The notes: generated from the sequence alone by a model not told the origin. Shown: positions 10,596-19,045, counted from the first letter of the stretch. The stretch: DNA of 64,000 nucleotides from Pseudomonadota bacterium (GCA_021851405.1 JAJZDW010000003.1:1-64000), one strand, 5' to 3'. A program made the numbers and translations.

Positions 10596-10996
10596 GCCGC
10601 GTCCTCCACGCTGCCTTCCAGGGCTGCAATTGCGGTGCGGGCGGACTCGGTGTCCGGGCCTGCCCAGACCTTGCGGTCGCGATCCCATTTCAGTCCTGCC
10701 GCCTTCAGCGGCTCGGTGTCCGCAGGTCTGCCGGGGAATCTGGCGAGGATGCTGCCCGGAGCCGGTGGGGCTGAGGGCTTCGGCGCTGCCGCCTCAATGA
10801 CTGCTCGCACATCCGGTTCCTGATACTTGGCCGAGGTGAACACCGGCACGATCTGCTCGGGGGACAGTCCCCGACGCAGCAGACCGCGGATGTACTCGCG
10901 ATCGGCGCTCGTCAGGATGCGCCGGTCGGGCTCCAGCTCTGCGAATTGGGCGGCCAGCAATTTCTCCGCATCCGACTGCTTTCGTTTCGTTGCCAT
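10592..10996 (-). CDS. Hypothetical accessory mobilization protein
   Basis: A 134-residue protein. The N-terminal half contains LTSADREYIRGLLRRGLSPEQIVPVF, a helical segment that may bind DNA. A Pro/Ala linker follows, and the end has LKAAGLKWDRDRKVWAGP, similar to small DUF5710-like motifs found on mobile elements. It is the first gene of the minus-strand cassette and lies back to back with the relaxase across a palindrome-rich gap, the usual place of a MobC-like accessory factor. Family membership is not certain. Confidence 0.55.
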   Translation of the reverse strand: MATKRKQSDAEKLLAAQFAELEPDRRILTSADREYIRGLLRRGLSPEQIVPVFTSAKYQEPDVRAVIEAAAPKPSAPPAPGSILARFPGRPADTEPLKAAGLKWDRDRKVWAGPDTESARTAIAALEGSVEDAA

Positions 10997-11253
10997 TGCG
11001 GAATCTCCATCGCCCGCACGTTGCGGGACTCTCCCCATTCCTCCGCGGGGTGGGCCCCTTGCAGGGCGCAGCCCCTGCCTGGCTGCGGGTGCCGAGGGGA
11101 CTTGTCCCCCGGCACGCCACCGGGACCGACAGGGCCCAGAGAGGGGAATAGGGATAAGCACGGCATGTTGAAGACATGCGTAGTGCGCACTACGCATCCT
11201 GGCGGATGTGTCTGCGGCAAGGGGCAAGCCCCTGCACCCCAAGGAGATCCTTC
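10997..11253. promoter_or_regulatory. Relaxase-side intergenic region, candidate oriT
   Basis: This 257-base gap between the divergent accessory gene and the relaxase is dense in inverted repeats. One near-perfect hairpin lies at 11089-11115 (GTGCCG...CGGCAC with a GGGGAC/GTCCCC core). A 22-base perfect palindrome lies at 11176-11197. GGGGCAAGCCCC at 11221-11232 is just before the relaxase ribosome site AAGGAG (11241-11246). Origins of transfer usually lie beside the relaxase gene. The nick site cannot be assigned. Confidence 0.5.
11176..11197. repeat. 22-bp perfect palindrome
   Basis: Arms ATGCGTAGTGC and GCACTACGCAT meet with no spacer. It lies 56 bases upstream of the relaxase start. It could be an operator for the HTH protein or part of oriT. 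Confidence 0.75.
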
Positions 11254-12921
11254 ATGGCGACAAGTCGCGGGTCATCAGTGCACTTCAAGCCGTTGCACTC
11301 ACCCATGCTCTGTGAGGCGCACAACCGCCGGGCGGTGAATCCCCAGTACCTGCTGCCCGAGAAGGACCGCGAGCCCAATCTCGTCGTCAGGGACGGCGAT
11401 GTCGCGCAGGCGTACGCGCAGAAGATGGCGTTGGCCTCGGGGCGTGCGCGGGCAACCCCAAAATACAGTCCGCTGAAAGAAGGCATCGCGAACCTAGCCG
11501 ACGAGGCCCCCGAGGTCCTGCACGCGAAGATGGAGCGCTGGTGCCAGGAGTACGAGGCCATCACCGGGGAGCGCGTGGTGGCCTGCGTCATTCACCGGGA
11601 TGAGGGGCGCATCGGCGCGGACGGCACGGTGCATCGCAATGCGCATGCGCACGTCGTGGTGGATCGAACGGACGAACGCGGACGCGTGGTGAACTCGATC
11701 CCGGACGGCAAGGGCGGCACTCGGCGTACGACGATCACGGATCGCAAAGCGCAGGGTCGGCGGGTGCAGGATATGACCGCGCGCATCACGGGCCTCGCTC
11801 GGGGAGAGGACGCGCGCGAGACGAAGCGGCGGCACATCGATCATCACAGCTATCGCGCGCTCGCGCGCCAGGGCCGGTTACGGGATGTGGACCGCGAGCG
11901 AGATCTCGCACATCGCGCTGCGCGGGCGGAACAGGAATGCGATGCAGCAGCGGCTGACGCGAAGCTCAACGGCTCGCTGTACACCCAGGTGCTTCGAGAG
12001 CGCGACCGCGCGTGGACCGAGCGCGATGCCGCTAGGGCGGTTCACGCGGAGGCGCTCGCCGTGCTGCGCGAGATGGGCGCGCAGCACGGGCTGACGATCG
12101 AGCACGGCACCAAGGCTGAATACGCTGGGTTGCGTGAGGCCATGAAGGCGAGCGGGCAAGCCAGCCAGCAGGAGTATCAGCAGATCAAGGCCGCGTTCGA
12201 AGTGCTTCACGCGCGGCAGGAGGTCGAGCGTCGACGCAGAAAGCACAGGCCAGGGATCGAAGGCCCCGCGAGCGATGATGACGGGCAGGAGCACGCCCCA
12301 AAGGCGCGGTTGACACGCGAGCGCGACGAGGTGGCACGGATGACCCTCTGGAAGGACGAGACAGGTCGCGAGGTGCTGCACGTCACACGCTCGCGCGTCG
12401 AGGTTCTGGATCACAGCCGGGACGTTGAGCGCGTTGCGCTACGCATTGCCGCCCAGAAGTTCGGCGACGCCGTGTCGATCACTGGCAGCGCCGAGTTCCG
12501 GGAACGCCTGGCACGGCTCGCCACTCGAGAGGGCATTCGGGTGGTCGATGCCGATCTCGCCAGGATCGTCGAGGACGAGCGATCGCGCAGGGCGAGAGGA
12601 GAGCAGGTTACGACACCGAGCGCGGTTTCTGCTCCGCCCCACAGCGATACGCGCGCCGATCCTGCGATAGCGCAGCTCGCCCGCTGGTGGAATCCCAAGT
12701 CACGGGCCGCGCGAATGCGCGCCCTGGACGTCGCGCAGCGGGTCGGGTACGAGCGCAGCATCATGGGCGCGTGGCACGCCGCGCGGGCCGCGGCAGAACG
12801 CAAACACGCCGGGATCAGTGCCGATCAGACCGAACGCGAACGGTCCGAGGGCGAGGAGGGCCTGACTCGCATCCCGGCCTCCGCGCCCGAGCCGGACGAC
12901 GAGCAGGACTTGGGGCGGTGA
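11254..12921 (+). CDS. MOBV-like relaxase with LPD7 domain
   Basis: A 555-residue mobilization relaxase that would nick oriT and lead DNA transfer. Motif I is AHNRRAVN (residues 22-29). The metal-binding motif is HRNAHAH with His127, His131 and His133, preceded by CVIHRDEG, as in Pre/Mob (MOBV) proteins. A charged coiled-coil stretch spans about 215-340. Residues about 365-455 match the LPD7 domain (DETGREVLHVTRSRVEVLDHS, then ALRIAAQKFGDAVSITGSAEF). ATG 11254 has AAGGAG seven bases upstream. The frame upstream of it is not conserved. Confidence 0.85.
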   Translation: MATSRGSSVHFKPLHSPMLCEAHNRRAVNPQYLLPEKDREPNLVVRDGDVAQAYAQKMALASGRARATPKYSPLKEGIANLADEAPEVLHAKMERWCQEYEAITGERVVACVIHRDEGRIGADGTVHRNAHAHVVVDRTDERGRVVNSIPDGKGGTRRTTITDRKAQGRRVQDMTARITGLARGEDARETKRRHIDHHSYRALARQGRLRDVDRERDLAHRAARAEQECDAAAADAKLNGSLYTQVLRERDRAWTERDAARAVHAEALAVLREMGAQHGLTIEHGTKAEYAGLREAMKASGQASQQEYQQIKAAFEVLHARQEVERRRRKHRPGIEGPASDDDGQEHAPKARLTRERDEVARMTLWKDETGREVLHVTRSRVEVLDHSRDVERVALRIAAQKFGDAVSITGSAEFRERLARLATREGIRVVDADLARIVEDERSRRARGEQVTTPSAVSAPPHSDTRADPAIAQLARWWNPKSRAARMRALDVAQRVGYERSIMGAWHAARAAAERKHAGISADQTERERSEGEEGLTRIPASAPEPDDEQDLGR

Positions 12922-13060
12922 TTGTTCCCCTTCTCTTCAGTTCCGGGCTGACTGCGCGGATCCGAAACAATCATCGGGATTTCCCATTCTCCGTCCGTCA
13001 GAACCGTCCATCATCGACGGAGGGATAACCGCGCTGGCTCTCGCGATGCCGATCTCCGTG

Positions 13061-14005
13061 TCAATTCCCTGAGGGCAATTGCGCTCCGTGTGCGACTAGG
13101 TAGTTTCTAATGGCAAGGCCAGCAGGATCAGAGATTCGATTTTCAATAATCTGTTTCATCGTCAATCCATCTGCGTACTTGAAATTGACCGCGGCATCAA
13201 TATTCGCTCCATGCTCTACCAGTAGTCTCACGGTGGAATAATTTTCTCCACCGATTGCGAGTGCCAGGGCCGTACTACCGTCCCAAGTCTTCTGGTTCAC
13301 GTTTGCGCCCTGATTTAGCAGCATCTGCACGACGTCGTCCTCTCCTAAAGAGGCCGCCGACACCAGCGGTCCCGGTGAATTCCCCGGTTGAAGCGAATTG
13401 TTGGGTTCCGTACTCGCGCCCAGCGCCAGCAGCATCTTGATCACTCCGCGCTGGCCGGCCTGGATGGCGATGTCCAACAGCGTTTCGGAGCCGCCTTGCC
13501 CCGCCCCGGCGAGCTGCACAATGGTATCTACGGGTATTCGCTTTTGGGCGAGGATACTCTCTACTTGGTCCGCTCTTCCGTAGATAATGGCCTTCAGTAA
13601 AGGCGCCATGGTCTTTACATCACGTGCGCTATCGCCGCTCAGCCGCATCATGTTCAATGTTCCTTTGTACACCTCAGCTGGGTTCTTGATCGGTCCGTAG
13701 GCAACGGGTGAAAAACTTCTAAAGTGTTGTACAGGCACGGGGTGCGTCTGGCGCGCCGGAGGGAACGGCGGGGGACTCTTGGTGACGTTCTTGGCCGGAA
13801 GATGCGATTCGGCAGTGCGCGCGCCAGCCGGGGTACGCAACTGTGTCACAGCTCCAGTGGGATGGGGCTGACCCTTGCCGTCACGCCATTCGTGAACGTA
13901 CAGCACGATCACGACCGTCACGATAAGAACGGTCGCGGTTACCACGAAAGCTCGCCATGCCCGACGGCGCGGTTGGGGGCGCTTTGAGGAGGTCATGGTA
14001 TTCAT
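13061..14005 (-). CDS. Membrane-anchored ankyrin-repeat protein
   Basis: A 314-residue protein with a cytoplasmic Arg-rich N-terminus, one membrane helix (about 17-41, AFVVTATVLIVTVVIVLYV), a Pro-rich linker and 4-5 ankyrin repeats from about 145 to the end (SETLLDIAIQAGQRGVIKMLLALGAS, then DGSTALALAIGGENYSTVRLLVEHGANID). The topology puts the repeats in the periplasm. It follows a secreted-protein gene on the same strand with 46 bases between. Ankyrin proteins of this form can act as immunity or inhibitor proteins, so a neutralising role toward the upstream product is plausible but inferred. The block has much lower GC than its neighbours, which suggests separate acquisition. Confidence 0.8.
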   Translation of the reverse strand: MNTMTSSKRPQPRRRAWRAFVVTATVLIVTVVIVLYVHEWRDGKGQPHPTGAVTQLRTPAGARTAESHLPAKNVTKSPPPFPPARQTHPVPVQHFRSFSPVAYGPIKNPAEVYKGTLNMMRLSGDSARDVKTMAPLLKAIIYGRADQVESILAQKRIPVDTIVQLAGAGQGGSETLLDIAIQAGQRGVIKMLLALGASTEPNNSLQPGNSPGPLVSAASLGEDDVVQMLLNQGANVNQKTWDGSTALALAIGGENYSTVRLLVEHGANIDAAVNFKYADGLTMKQIIENRISDPAGLAIRNYLVAHGAQLPSGN

Positions 14006-14051
14006 GATGGGACTCTCGCGTCAGAATAGTCGTGCGTCACGGAGGTAAACA

Positions 14052-15095
14052 TTAGGAGCAGGGATTGCCTTGCGCTGGGATTTCTTTCAAACCGATGGCG
14101 AGTTCTATCGTTATGGCGTTGAATTGAAGTCGTGCGTTTCCGGTAGCAAAAAGATCGTCCGCAAATTTAAGCCAGTCTTGAAAGCTTAGGTCTTGCGTAA
14201 GCTGAGTGTTAAGGCCAATGGCGAATGCGCTATCCATTATTGCCGTCTGAACATCAGAGGGCAGGGTCATGTAGACAAAGTTACTCGCGGCATTCACTCT
14301 GCCATACCAGTAGTTGTATGCACCGCTAAACAGGACTCCGACTTGGCTCGCTGTTAGATTCGGTGGAAAGACTGCCTGTGTAGCTTGTGCTTCGGTACCA
14401 GTCGGACCATATTGGGTGCACCGTGATATCGGAACTTGAGTTCCCGGTGGAACCAGTGACTGCGTATTGTATGGCACCGTTACGGTGGTGGAAAAGCAGG
14501 CATTTAGTCCCGCACCAAGAAATGGCGCGAGCTCATTGAGCAGCTGCGTGTCTCCATTGACAATGTATGTCGCCTGTTGGTATGAAAATTGGCTCGCATC
14601 GAAACCCAGAAAAGTCAATCCAGAATTGACGCAGGGAGTATTGAAGCCACATGGAGGGACGAATCCAGTTTCATTGGTGTAGGTTTTCCCATAGTAATGT
14701 TGTGTTAATGTGGCGACTAACGGATCGGGACCTTCGTTTGTCTGGATGAATCCTTTATTGGCCCCATCCTCGGCGGTGGCGCAATGGGGATTCTTGGGGT
14801 TTGTGCTCCCCGTGCCACCGCCGCCACCACCCGTTGGCGGCGAACCACTGCCTCCACTCGGCAAAGGGCCAGTTGACGGTGGAAACCACACTTGGGGTTG
14901 GCAATACCATGGGTTGATGCCCATGGCCTCGTAGTAAGAGCAATAAGAAGCGGAGATGTTTACCCCGGGTAGCGCTTGAGCAACCGCGACGGACTGACGC
15001 CCCGGCAAGACCACGGTGCCAAGGGCGATCCCCACCGCCAAGATGGCTTGAAGCGGGAACCGCCGCAACAGAGACGCCGAATATCGTGACCGCAT
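14052..15095 (-). CDS. Secreted Cys-rich protein, possible lysozyme-like effector
   Basis: A 347-residue protein with a signal peptide (about 1-41, cleavage near AVAQA-LPG), several cysteines and a Gly/Pro/Ser linker (about 72-98). The C-terminal part from about 115 has GFVPP...NSGLTFLGFDASQ (Thr161, Asp166) and later LPSDVQTAIMDSAFAIG, a weak likeness to pesticin/T4-lysozyme-like hydrolases (SGVTIGxGFDLGQ, then a helix ending in NIG). The putative acidic residue would be Glu121 or Glu142. I cannot confirm this. It is the first gene of the low-GC pair with the ankyrin protein (sampled lines about 43% GC). Confidence 0.7.
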   Translation of the reverse strand: MRSRYSASLLRRFPLQAILAVGIALGTVVLPGRQSVAVAQALPGVNISASYCSYYEAMGINPWYCQPQVWFPPSTGPLPSGGSGSPPTGGGGGGTGSTNPKNPHCATAEDGANKGFIQTNEGPDPLVATLTQHYYGKTYTNETGFVPPCGFNTPCVNSGLTFLGFDASQFSYQQATYIVNGDTQLLNELAPFLGAGLNACFSTTVTVPYNTQSLVPPGTQVPISRCTQYGPTGTEAQATQAVFPPNLTASQVGVLFSGAYNYWYGRVNAASNFVYMTLPSDVQTAIMDSAFAIGLNTQLTQDLSFQDWLKFADDLFATGNARLQFNAITIELAIGLKEIPAQGNPCS

Positions 15096-15575
15096 ACGCC
15101 CCCCCCCTTCGCCCGCATTATTTGTTACCGAACGTCACCCGGATCTGGGCATGGCTCCTCATGACGTTCGAGCCGGCATCATCAGCAGGTCGCGCGCCCT
15201 GGGCAGTGTTACCGGGAAGCACCTTCGCCGAGACTTCCTCCCCACCACATCGCGAGCACAGCTCCCCTACGGGGCCGTTCCCACTCAGCACTCACGCGCC
15301 CGCAACGCGCCTCATGGCCCGCATCCTACCCCCACGCTGGTGCAGAGACAACCGTGCGCACAGTGGCAGTTGATGCACCGGCCCTCGTGACTCTCGCCCG
15401 TAGTCCCGCGAGCGCAGCCGCACGAGTGTTCTATTCCTCTTCCTGCCACGAGATTCTCAAACATCGCGAAAAATGCCGTTCGACCAGGCCCGGCCGCCCG
15501 CTGTTAGGCGGAAATCCGCTTCATGGTACAGGGGAGGGTTGCTGCGCACCTCAGATGGCGCCCGGGGCACTCTCT

Positions 15576-15589
15576 ACGTCAATTGACGT
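15576..15589. repeat. 14-bp perfect palindrome
   Basis: ACGTCAATTGACGT is perfectly self-complementary, standing out against GC-rich flanks. It resembles an operator for a dimeric repressor. No nearby gene start fits, so its partner is unknown. Confidence 0.55.
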
Positions 15590-15613
15590 CGCCGTGGAGG
15601 ATGGCGTTTGACC

Positions 15614-15651
15614 GTGCCACCCTGAATCTGGTCCGTCGACCGGGGTGGCAC
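15614..15651. repeat. Nested hairpin near the Rep gene
   Basis: Outer arms GTGCCACCC and GGGTGGCAC (9 bp) enclose a second small stem GGTC-CGTC-GACC. No T-run follows on either side, so it is not a standard terminator. It lies about 345 bases beyond the 3' end of the rolling-circle Rep gene and could be a replication or nicking structure. Confidence 0.5.
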
Positions 15652-15688
15652 TTGTGTAGGAAACAGCCAAGGTCAGGGCGAACAGCGC

Positions 15689-15871
15689 TCAAGATGGCTC
15701 TGGCGGGCTATCGGGTGTGCCCCGTGTCCCAGGGGACGAGGAGTCGGGGCCGTGCCCCTCGCCGGCTGCCTTGGACATTTGGGGTGCGAGTGTGAACGAT
15801 AGAGGAGCCGGCGGCTTCGCCGCCTCCGCCCGAGCCGCGGCAAGCACCGCCTGGTTCTCCGCGACGATCAT
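15689..15871 (-). CDS. Possible small hypothetical protein
   Basis: A 60-codon frame (MIVAENQAVLAAARAEAAKPPAPL...) with GC-rich third positions like the real genes nearby, downstream of and co-oriented with the Rep gene. No ribosome site and no known domain are seen, so it may be chance. Confidence 0.2.
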   Translation of the reverse strand: MIVAENQAVLAAARAEAAKPPAPLSFTLAPQMSKAAGEGHGPDSSSPGTRGTPDSPPEPS

Positions 15872-15995
15872 GGCGAGGCGAGGTCGACGGGGTAGTGGAT
15901 GTGAAGCGCGTGCGCCTCGATAGCCGCCCGTCCTCGGGGTCCTTCGTCCAGGTCTCGATCCGGGGAGATCGACGCTGAGAACGCCGTTCGTTCGG

Positions 15996-17879
15996 TCAGG
16001 AAGCGGGCGGGGGGCCGTGGGAGGGAGGCGTTTGGCCGCGCCACACCGATTTTGCCACCTCGGTCCCGGTTACAGTTATACCTGATGCAGCCAAGGCCGC
16101 CGCGGACGCGGCGGCGGAGTCTTCGGCCCTGATGAGGACCCACCGGCCGGGCTGACGCGTGGCGACGCAGATGCCGCGCCGTTCAAGCCATATGCCGACC
16201 GTCCGGCGGCGAGTGACAGCCACCACCGCCCGGCGGGTCAGGGCTGTCTCAGCCTCGCGGATCTCACGCACGGTTTCAGCATCATCGCCCGCTCGCACGA
16301 GGAGCGGCTCGATGAGATCCGCTGGCGGCGTGTCGGGGCCGTGCGGCACCCCGTGAGCGGCAGCGAGCCCGCGGAGCCGGCGCGCGGCCTCCGCCTGAGC
16401 GGCATTCACTTCGGTGTGGACTTCGGGGTCGGGGTGCCGAAACTCCCGTTTTTCGGTCACGGTTGCGATCCGCGCGCCCGTCGCCGCGGCGACACGATGG
16501 AATGCCGCGTAGTCGCCGACTCGCGCGTGTTTCGCGATGTCGCGAATCTCGGCGGGAGCGCCATCGGGAAGTTTCCGGCGCATTTCATCCCACAGCCCGA
16601 GCAATCCCTTCGCTCCGCAAATCTGGTAGCCGCGGATGCCCCACGTGCTCCGCCAGGCATCGTTGCCGTCGAGTTCGTCCCCGGTGATGCAGCGACTCAT
16701 TTTGCCGTCCGCGCACGCGGTAGTCTTGGCCGCATAGGCCATGCAATACATGCCGACAGAGGCGACATCCCGCGCGCGCTCGATGCGCACGGCCGGGCCG
16801 GCGGCGCCGAAGCAGTCGGTCAAGATCGCGGTGACCTCAGCGATGCGGCTCTCAGGCACGAACAAGGGCATGTGCCAATGCGTGCAGGCGTCTGCGTGCG
16901 GCTCGGCGTAACGCGGCGCAAGCCAATCAATCCTCGCCTTCGCAAACCTCGCCCGCGCGCGTGCCCAACACCTCACAAGGTGGGCTTGAGATGCGCGCGG
17001 GAGCGAGCCGTCCCATTTCGACTTGCCGAGCTTCGGTGCGGGGTGGAAATTCGGGGGGCAAGTCAGGGTCGTGAAATAGGGGTAAAGACCGCGCTCGGTG
17101 GCGAGTTTCGTCAAGCCGCTCGTTACCGCAAGGTGCTTGGCCCGCCTCTGTTGGGGGGTGCGCACCACCTTGGTGAGCGGGATGGCCTCGCCGGTCTCGA
17201 GGTCTACGATGAGGCTCGTATCCTTCCACTCTGCCTCTTGCTCGAGCTGTTCGCGACGGTCATGTCGCGCTCGGCGCGACGCATACTTGGCCTGTTGACC
17301 CCGCGAGCCAACGCGACCGCGCCACAACGCCTCGGCCTCGCGCGCCTGGCGCACGCACCGCCGCATGTTCCGGCGTTCGGCCCGAATCGCCTCCGTGGAA
17401 TCGACCGTGGTCCGCTCGCTGGGTTCGCGCCCATAGCGCAGTTTGAAACTCTTGGTCCAAGCCTTGCGTTGGCGCAGCCACCATAGCATCCGCCCTTGCG
17501 CGGCGCGAGAAATGTCCTCGCGGTCCCAGTCCCGATGTTTCCATCCCCATGCGGTAACCCCGGTGCGCATGATGCCGGCGAGGCGGCGCAGCGCTGCCCA
17601 CTCGGCCTCGCGGGCGTTGGCGGGCTGCTCGCCCAGGCCGACGGGGATCTCGGCCGACCATTCGGTTTCTGCCCGCCAGTGTCGATCACTGACCGGTCCC
17701 TGACCCTGATCATCAGAGGAGAGCGCCGCGTATTCGTCCCACGCCGAATCTGATAGAGTACGACCGTCGTCGTAGCCCGCGACGGTGGGATCACCTACTA
17801 CGACGCGCGCACGCGGAGGCCGGTTCGGGGTTGCTGCTTCACCCCAGCCGGCCTTACTTTCTTGCGCCCACGGGCGCAC
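15996..17879 (-). CDS. GPA-type rolling-circle replication initiator
   Basis: A 627-residue protein related to the phage P2 gene A endonuclease family. Motif I is YFTTLTCPPNFHP (about 268-280), the metal-binding HUH motif is CTHWHMPLF with His334 and His336, and the active tyrosines are Tyr378 and Tyr382 in MYCMAYAAK, the YxxxY spacing of P2 gpA. It would nick the element's origin and start single-strand displacement replication, either after excision or as a satellite-like cycle. The start is GTG 17879 with only a weak ribosome site, so the true start may be further in. C-terminal residues from about 490 are variable. Confidence 0.82.
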   Translation of the reverse strand: MRPWAQESKAGWGEAATPNRPPRARVVVGDPTVAGYDDGRTLSDSAWDEYAALSSDDQGQGPVSDRHWRAETEWSAEIPVGLGEQPANAREAEWAALRRLAGIMRTGVTAWGWKHRDWDREDISRAAQGRMLWWLRQRKAWTKSFKLRYGREPSERTTVDSTEAIRAERRNMRRCVRQAREAEALWRGRVGSRGQQAKYASRRARHDRREQLEQEAEWKDTSLIVDLETGEAIPLTKVVRTPQQRRAKHLAVTSGLTKLATERGLYPYFTTLTCPPNFHPAPKLGKSKWDGSLPRASQAHLVRCWARARARFAKARIDWLAPRYAEPHADACTHWHMPLFVPESRIAEVTAILTDCFGAAGPAVRIERARDVASVGMYCMAYAAKTTACADGKMSRCITGDELDGNDAWRSTWGIRGYQICGAKGLLGLWDEMRRKLPDGAPAEIRDIAKHARVGDYAAFHRVAAATGARIATVTEKREFRHPDPEVHTEVNAAQAEAARRLRGLAAAHGVPHGPDTPPADLIEPLLVRAGDDAETVREIREAETALTRRAVVAVTRRRTVGIWLERRGICVATRQPGRWVLIRAEDSAAASAAALAASGITVTGTEVAKSVWRGQTPPSHGPPPAS

Positions 17880-18438
17880 GACGCCGCTCGCCTACGTGGC
17901 GAGCCGCATCATCAGCGACAATTCAGATTGCGCGGACATACGGCCCTTCGCCGTGCACGCACGGCGATTTGACCGGTGAAAGTCCGCATTGCAGCAAGTC
18001 CTGACGGGCCGATGCGTTCGGCTTTTTCCGCCCCTTGAGGGGCTGCGCGCCGGGGATTTCTGGGTTCGGTTCAACCCGGCACGGCGATTTCCCTATCGCT
18101 ACTCGGTGTCATTTGCCTCGCTTCACCAGAGGTCCGATCCACGTCACCTTGTACCCGTGGAGTCAGACATGGCTGCGTGCGATCCCCGTCCTCCTGCGGT
18201 ACCTCGATCTCTATGGAAGGTTTCGCACACGACGCACCGGCGGCTGCTTCACTTCTCCGGCGCGCCCCGGAGCATACCGGGGGTTGGGTATATTCCACGT
18301 CGACGGGGCGGGAGTGTCAAGTCTCAACGGCCGTCGTAACGGTCACCGGTTCGATGGTTGGTGGTAGCGATCAGGAATTACGCACGGGCTACGCACAAGA
18401 GCGCATGTAGAACACAAAAACACGCTATTTGTGGCGGT
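17880..18438. other. Island right end, no clear gene
   Basis: This stretch upstream of the Rep gene has only short unrelated frames. It contains a small GCCCC-TTGA-GGGGC stem at 18030-18043 and two TACGCAC repeats near 18380-18400, close to the right attachment site, which might bind the integrase or HTH protein. The Rep promoter should lie here, but I could not define it. Confidence 0.4.
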
Positions 18439-18456
18439 CACCCTCTCCGCCAGCTC
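18439..18456 (+). repeat. attR: second copy of the 18-bp att repeat
   Basis: CACCCTCTCCGCCAGCTC is identical to 9024-9041. Identity stops abruptly on the right (AAAA versus TGTC), and the tRNA body is not repeated on the left. It marks the far end of the integrated element. Confidence 0.88.
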
Positions 18457-19045
18457 AAAAACAACTACAAATCAAGGGGTTGTCCCCGAGCTGTCGCTCC
18501 GATGTAACATAAAAATCCTTAAGAATCTTTTAGGTCTTGGCATGACCTGTCCGCGCGTTTGACGCGGTACCCGTGCCCGGGTGCGCCGTTGGCTCGCCCG
18601 AGGCGCGCGGTTGGCGGTGCTCGCCGCGGCCGGCGGCAGGGTGCGGCGCGGTGTGCCCCCGCGGTGTGATGAGTGGCGGTGGCCGCCGGCCGCGCGCACA
18701 CACGACAACCAACGGCATTTCTCGGAAAGGTGACGATAGAGGCGTTGCGCAAGCGTCAGGCGGTGCGTGCCGCGGTGGCTCCATTCGTCTGCTCGACGCG
18801 GCTGTTGTTCGGCCAAGAGGCGTGCTGAGCCTGCGATCCTGCGGCTGTTTCAGACTGCGCTCCATCCGCCACCGGGTCTCGCCGCAAGGGGCGCGCGCTG
18901 CCCTTCAGCCCGTACAACTCTCACGTGGCGAGCAGACGGCAGAGGTCGGCTCTCCATCACGGCGTGTTGGAGGCGATCGAGCGCTAGGGCCGCATGCGCC
19001 GCTTACGGTCGAGCCGCCTCGGCGGCGGCGCAAGCTCGGTGTCCG
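18457..19045. other. Intergenic region between island and usp gene
   Basis: This is chromosomal sequence just outside attR. It holds very GC-rich frames with no domain, and a short inverted repeat AGGTC...GACCT near 18531-18547. No gene, RNA or mobile remnant can be supported. Confidence 0.4.

Larger units (their letters stand above)
15096..15995. other. 900-base island stretch without a clear gene
   Basis: Open frames here are short and show no domain. The stretch includes the upstream region of the secreted-protein gene, a 14-bp palindrome at 15576-15589 and a nested hairpin at 15614-15651. One 60-codon minus-strand frame at 15689-15871 has good codon composition but no ribosome site. The stretch may hold a replication origin or regulatory sites. 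Confidence 0.45.
9024..18456. mobile_element. Integrative mobilizable element in tRNA-Ser(CGA)
   Basis: A 9.4-kb element bounded by an identical 18-bp repeat, with the tyrosine integrase next to the tRNA end. It encodes an HTH/excisionase-like protein, two small coupled proteins, a MOBV-like relaxase, a two-gene low-GC cargo block and a GPA-type rolling-circle Rep. No coupling protein, T4SS or phage structural gene is present, so it would need a helper for transfer. A phage-satellite origin is an alternative, because the Rep resembles P2 gpA. The boundaries are read directly from the sequence; mobility is inferred. Confidence 0.88.

Noticed and set aside
13061-14005. Ankyrin protein as a host-directed type IV effector
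   Set aside because: An N-terminal membrane anchor and pairing with a secreted protein fit a periplasmic partner better, and no secretion system is present nearby.
16341-17486. 381-codon plus-strand frame opposite the Rep gene
   Set aside because: The minus-strand Rep has HUH and YxxxY motifs; the plus frame is Arg/Gly-rich noise.
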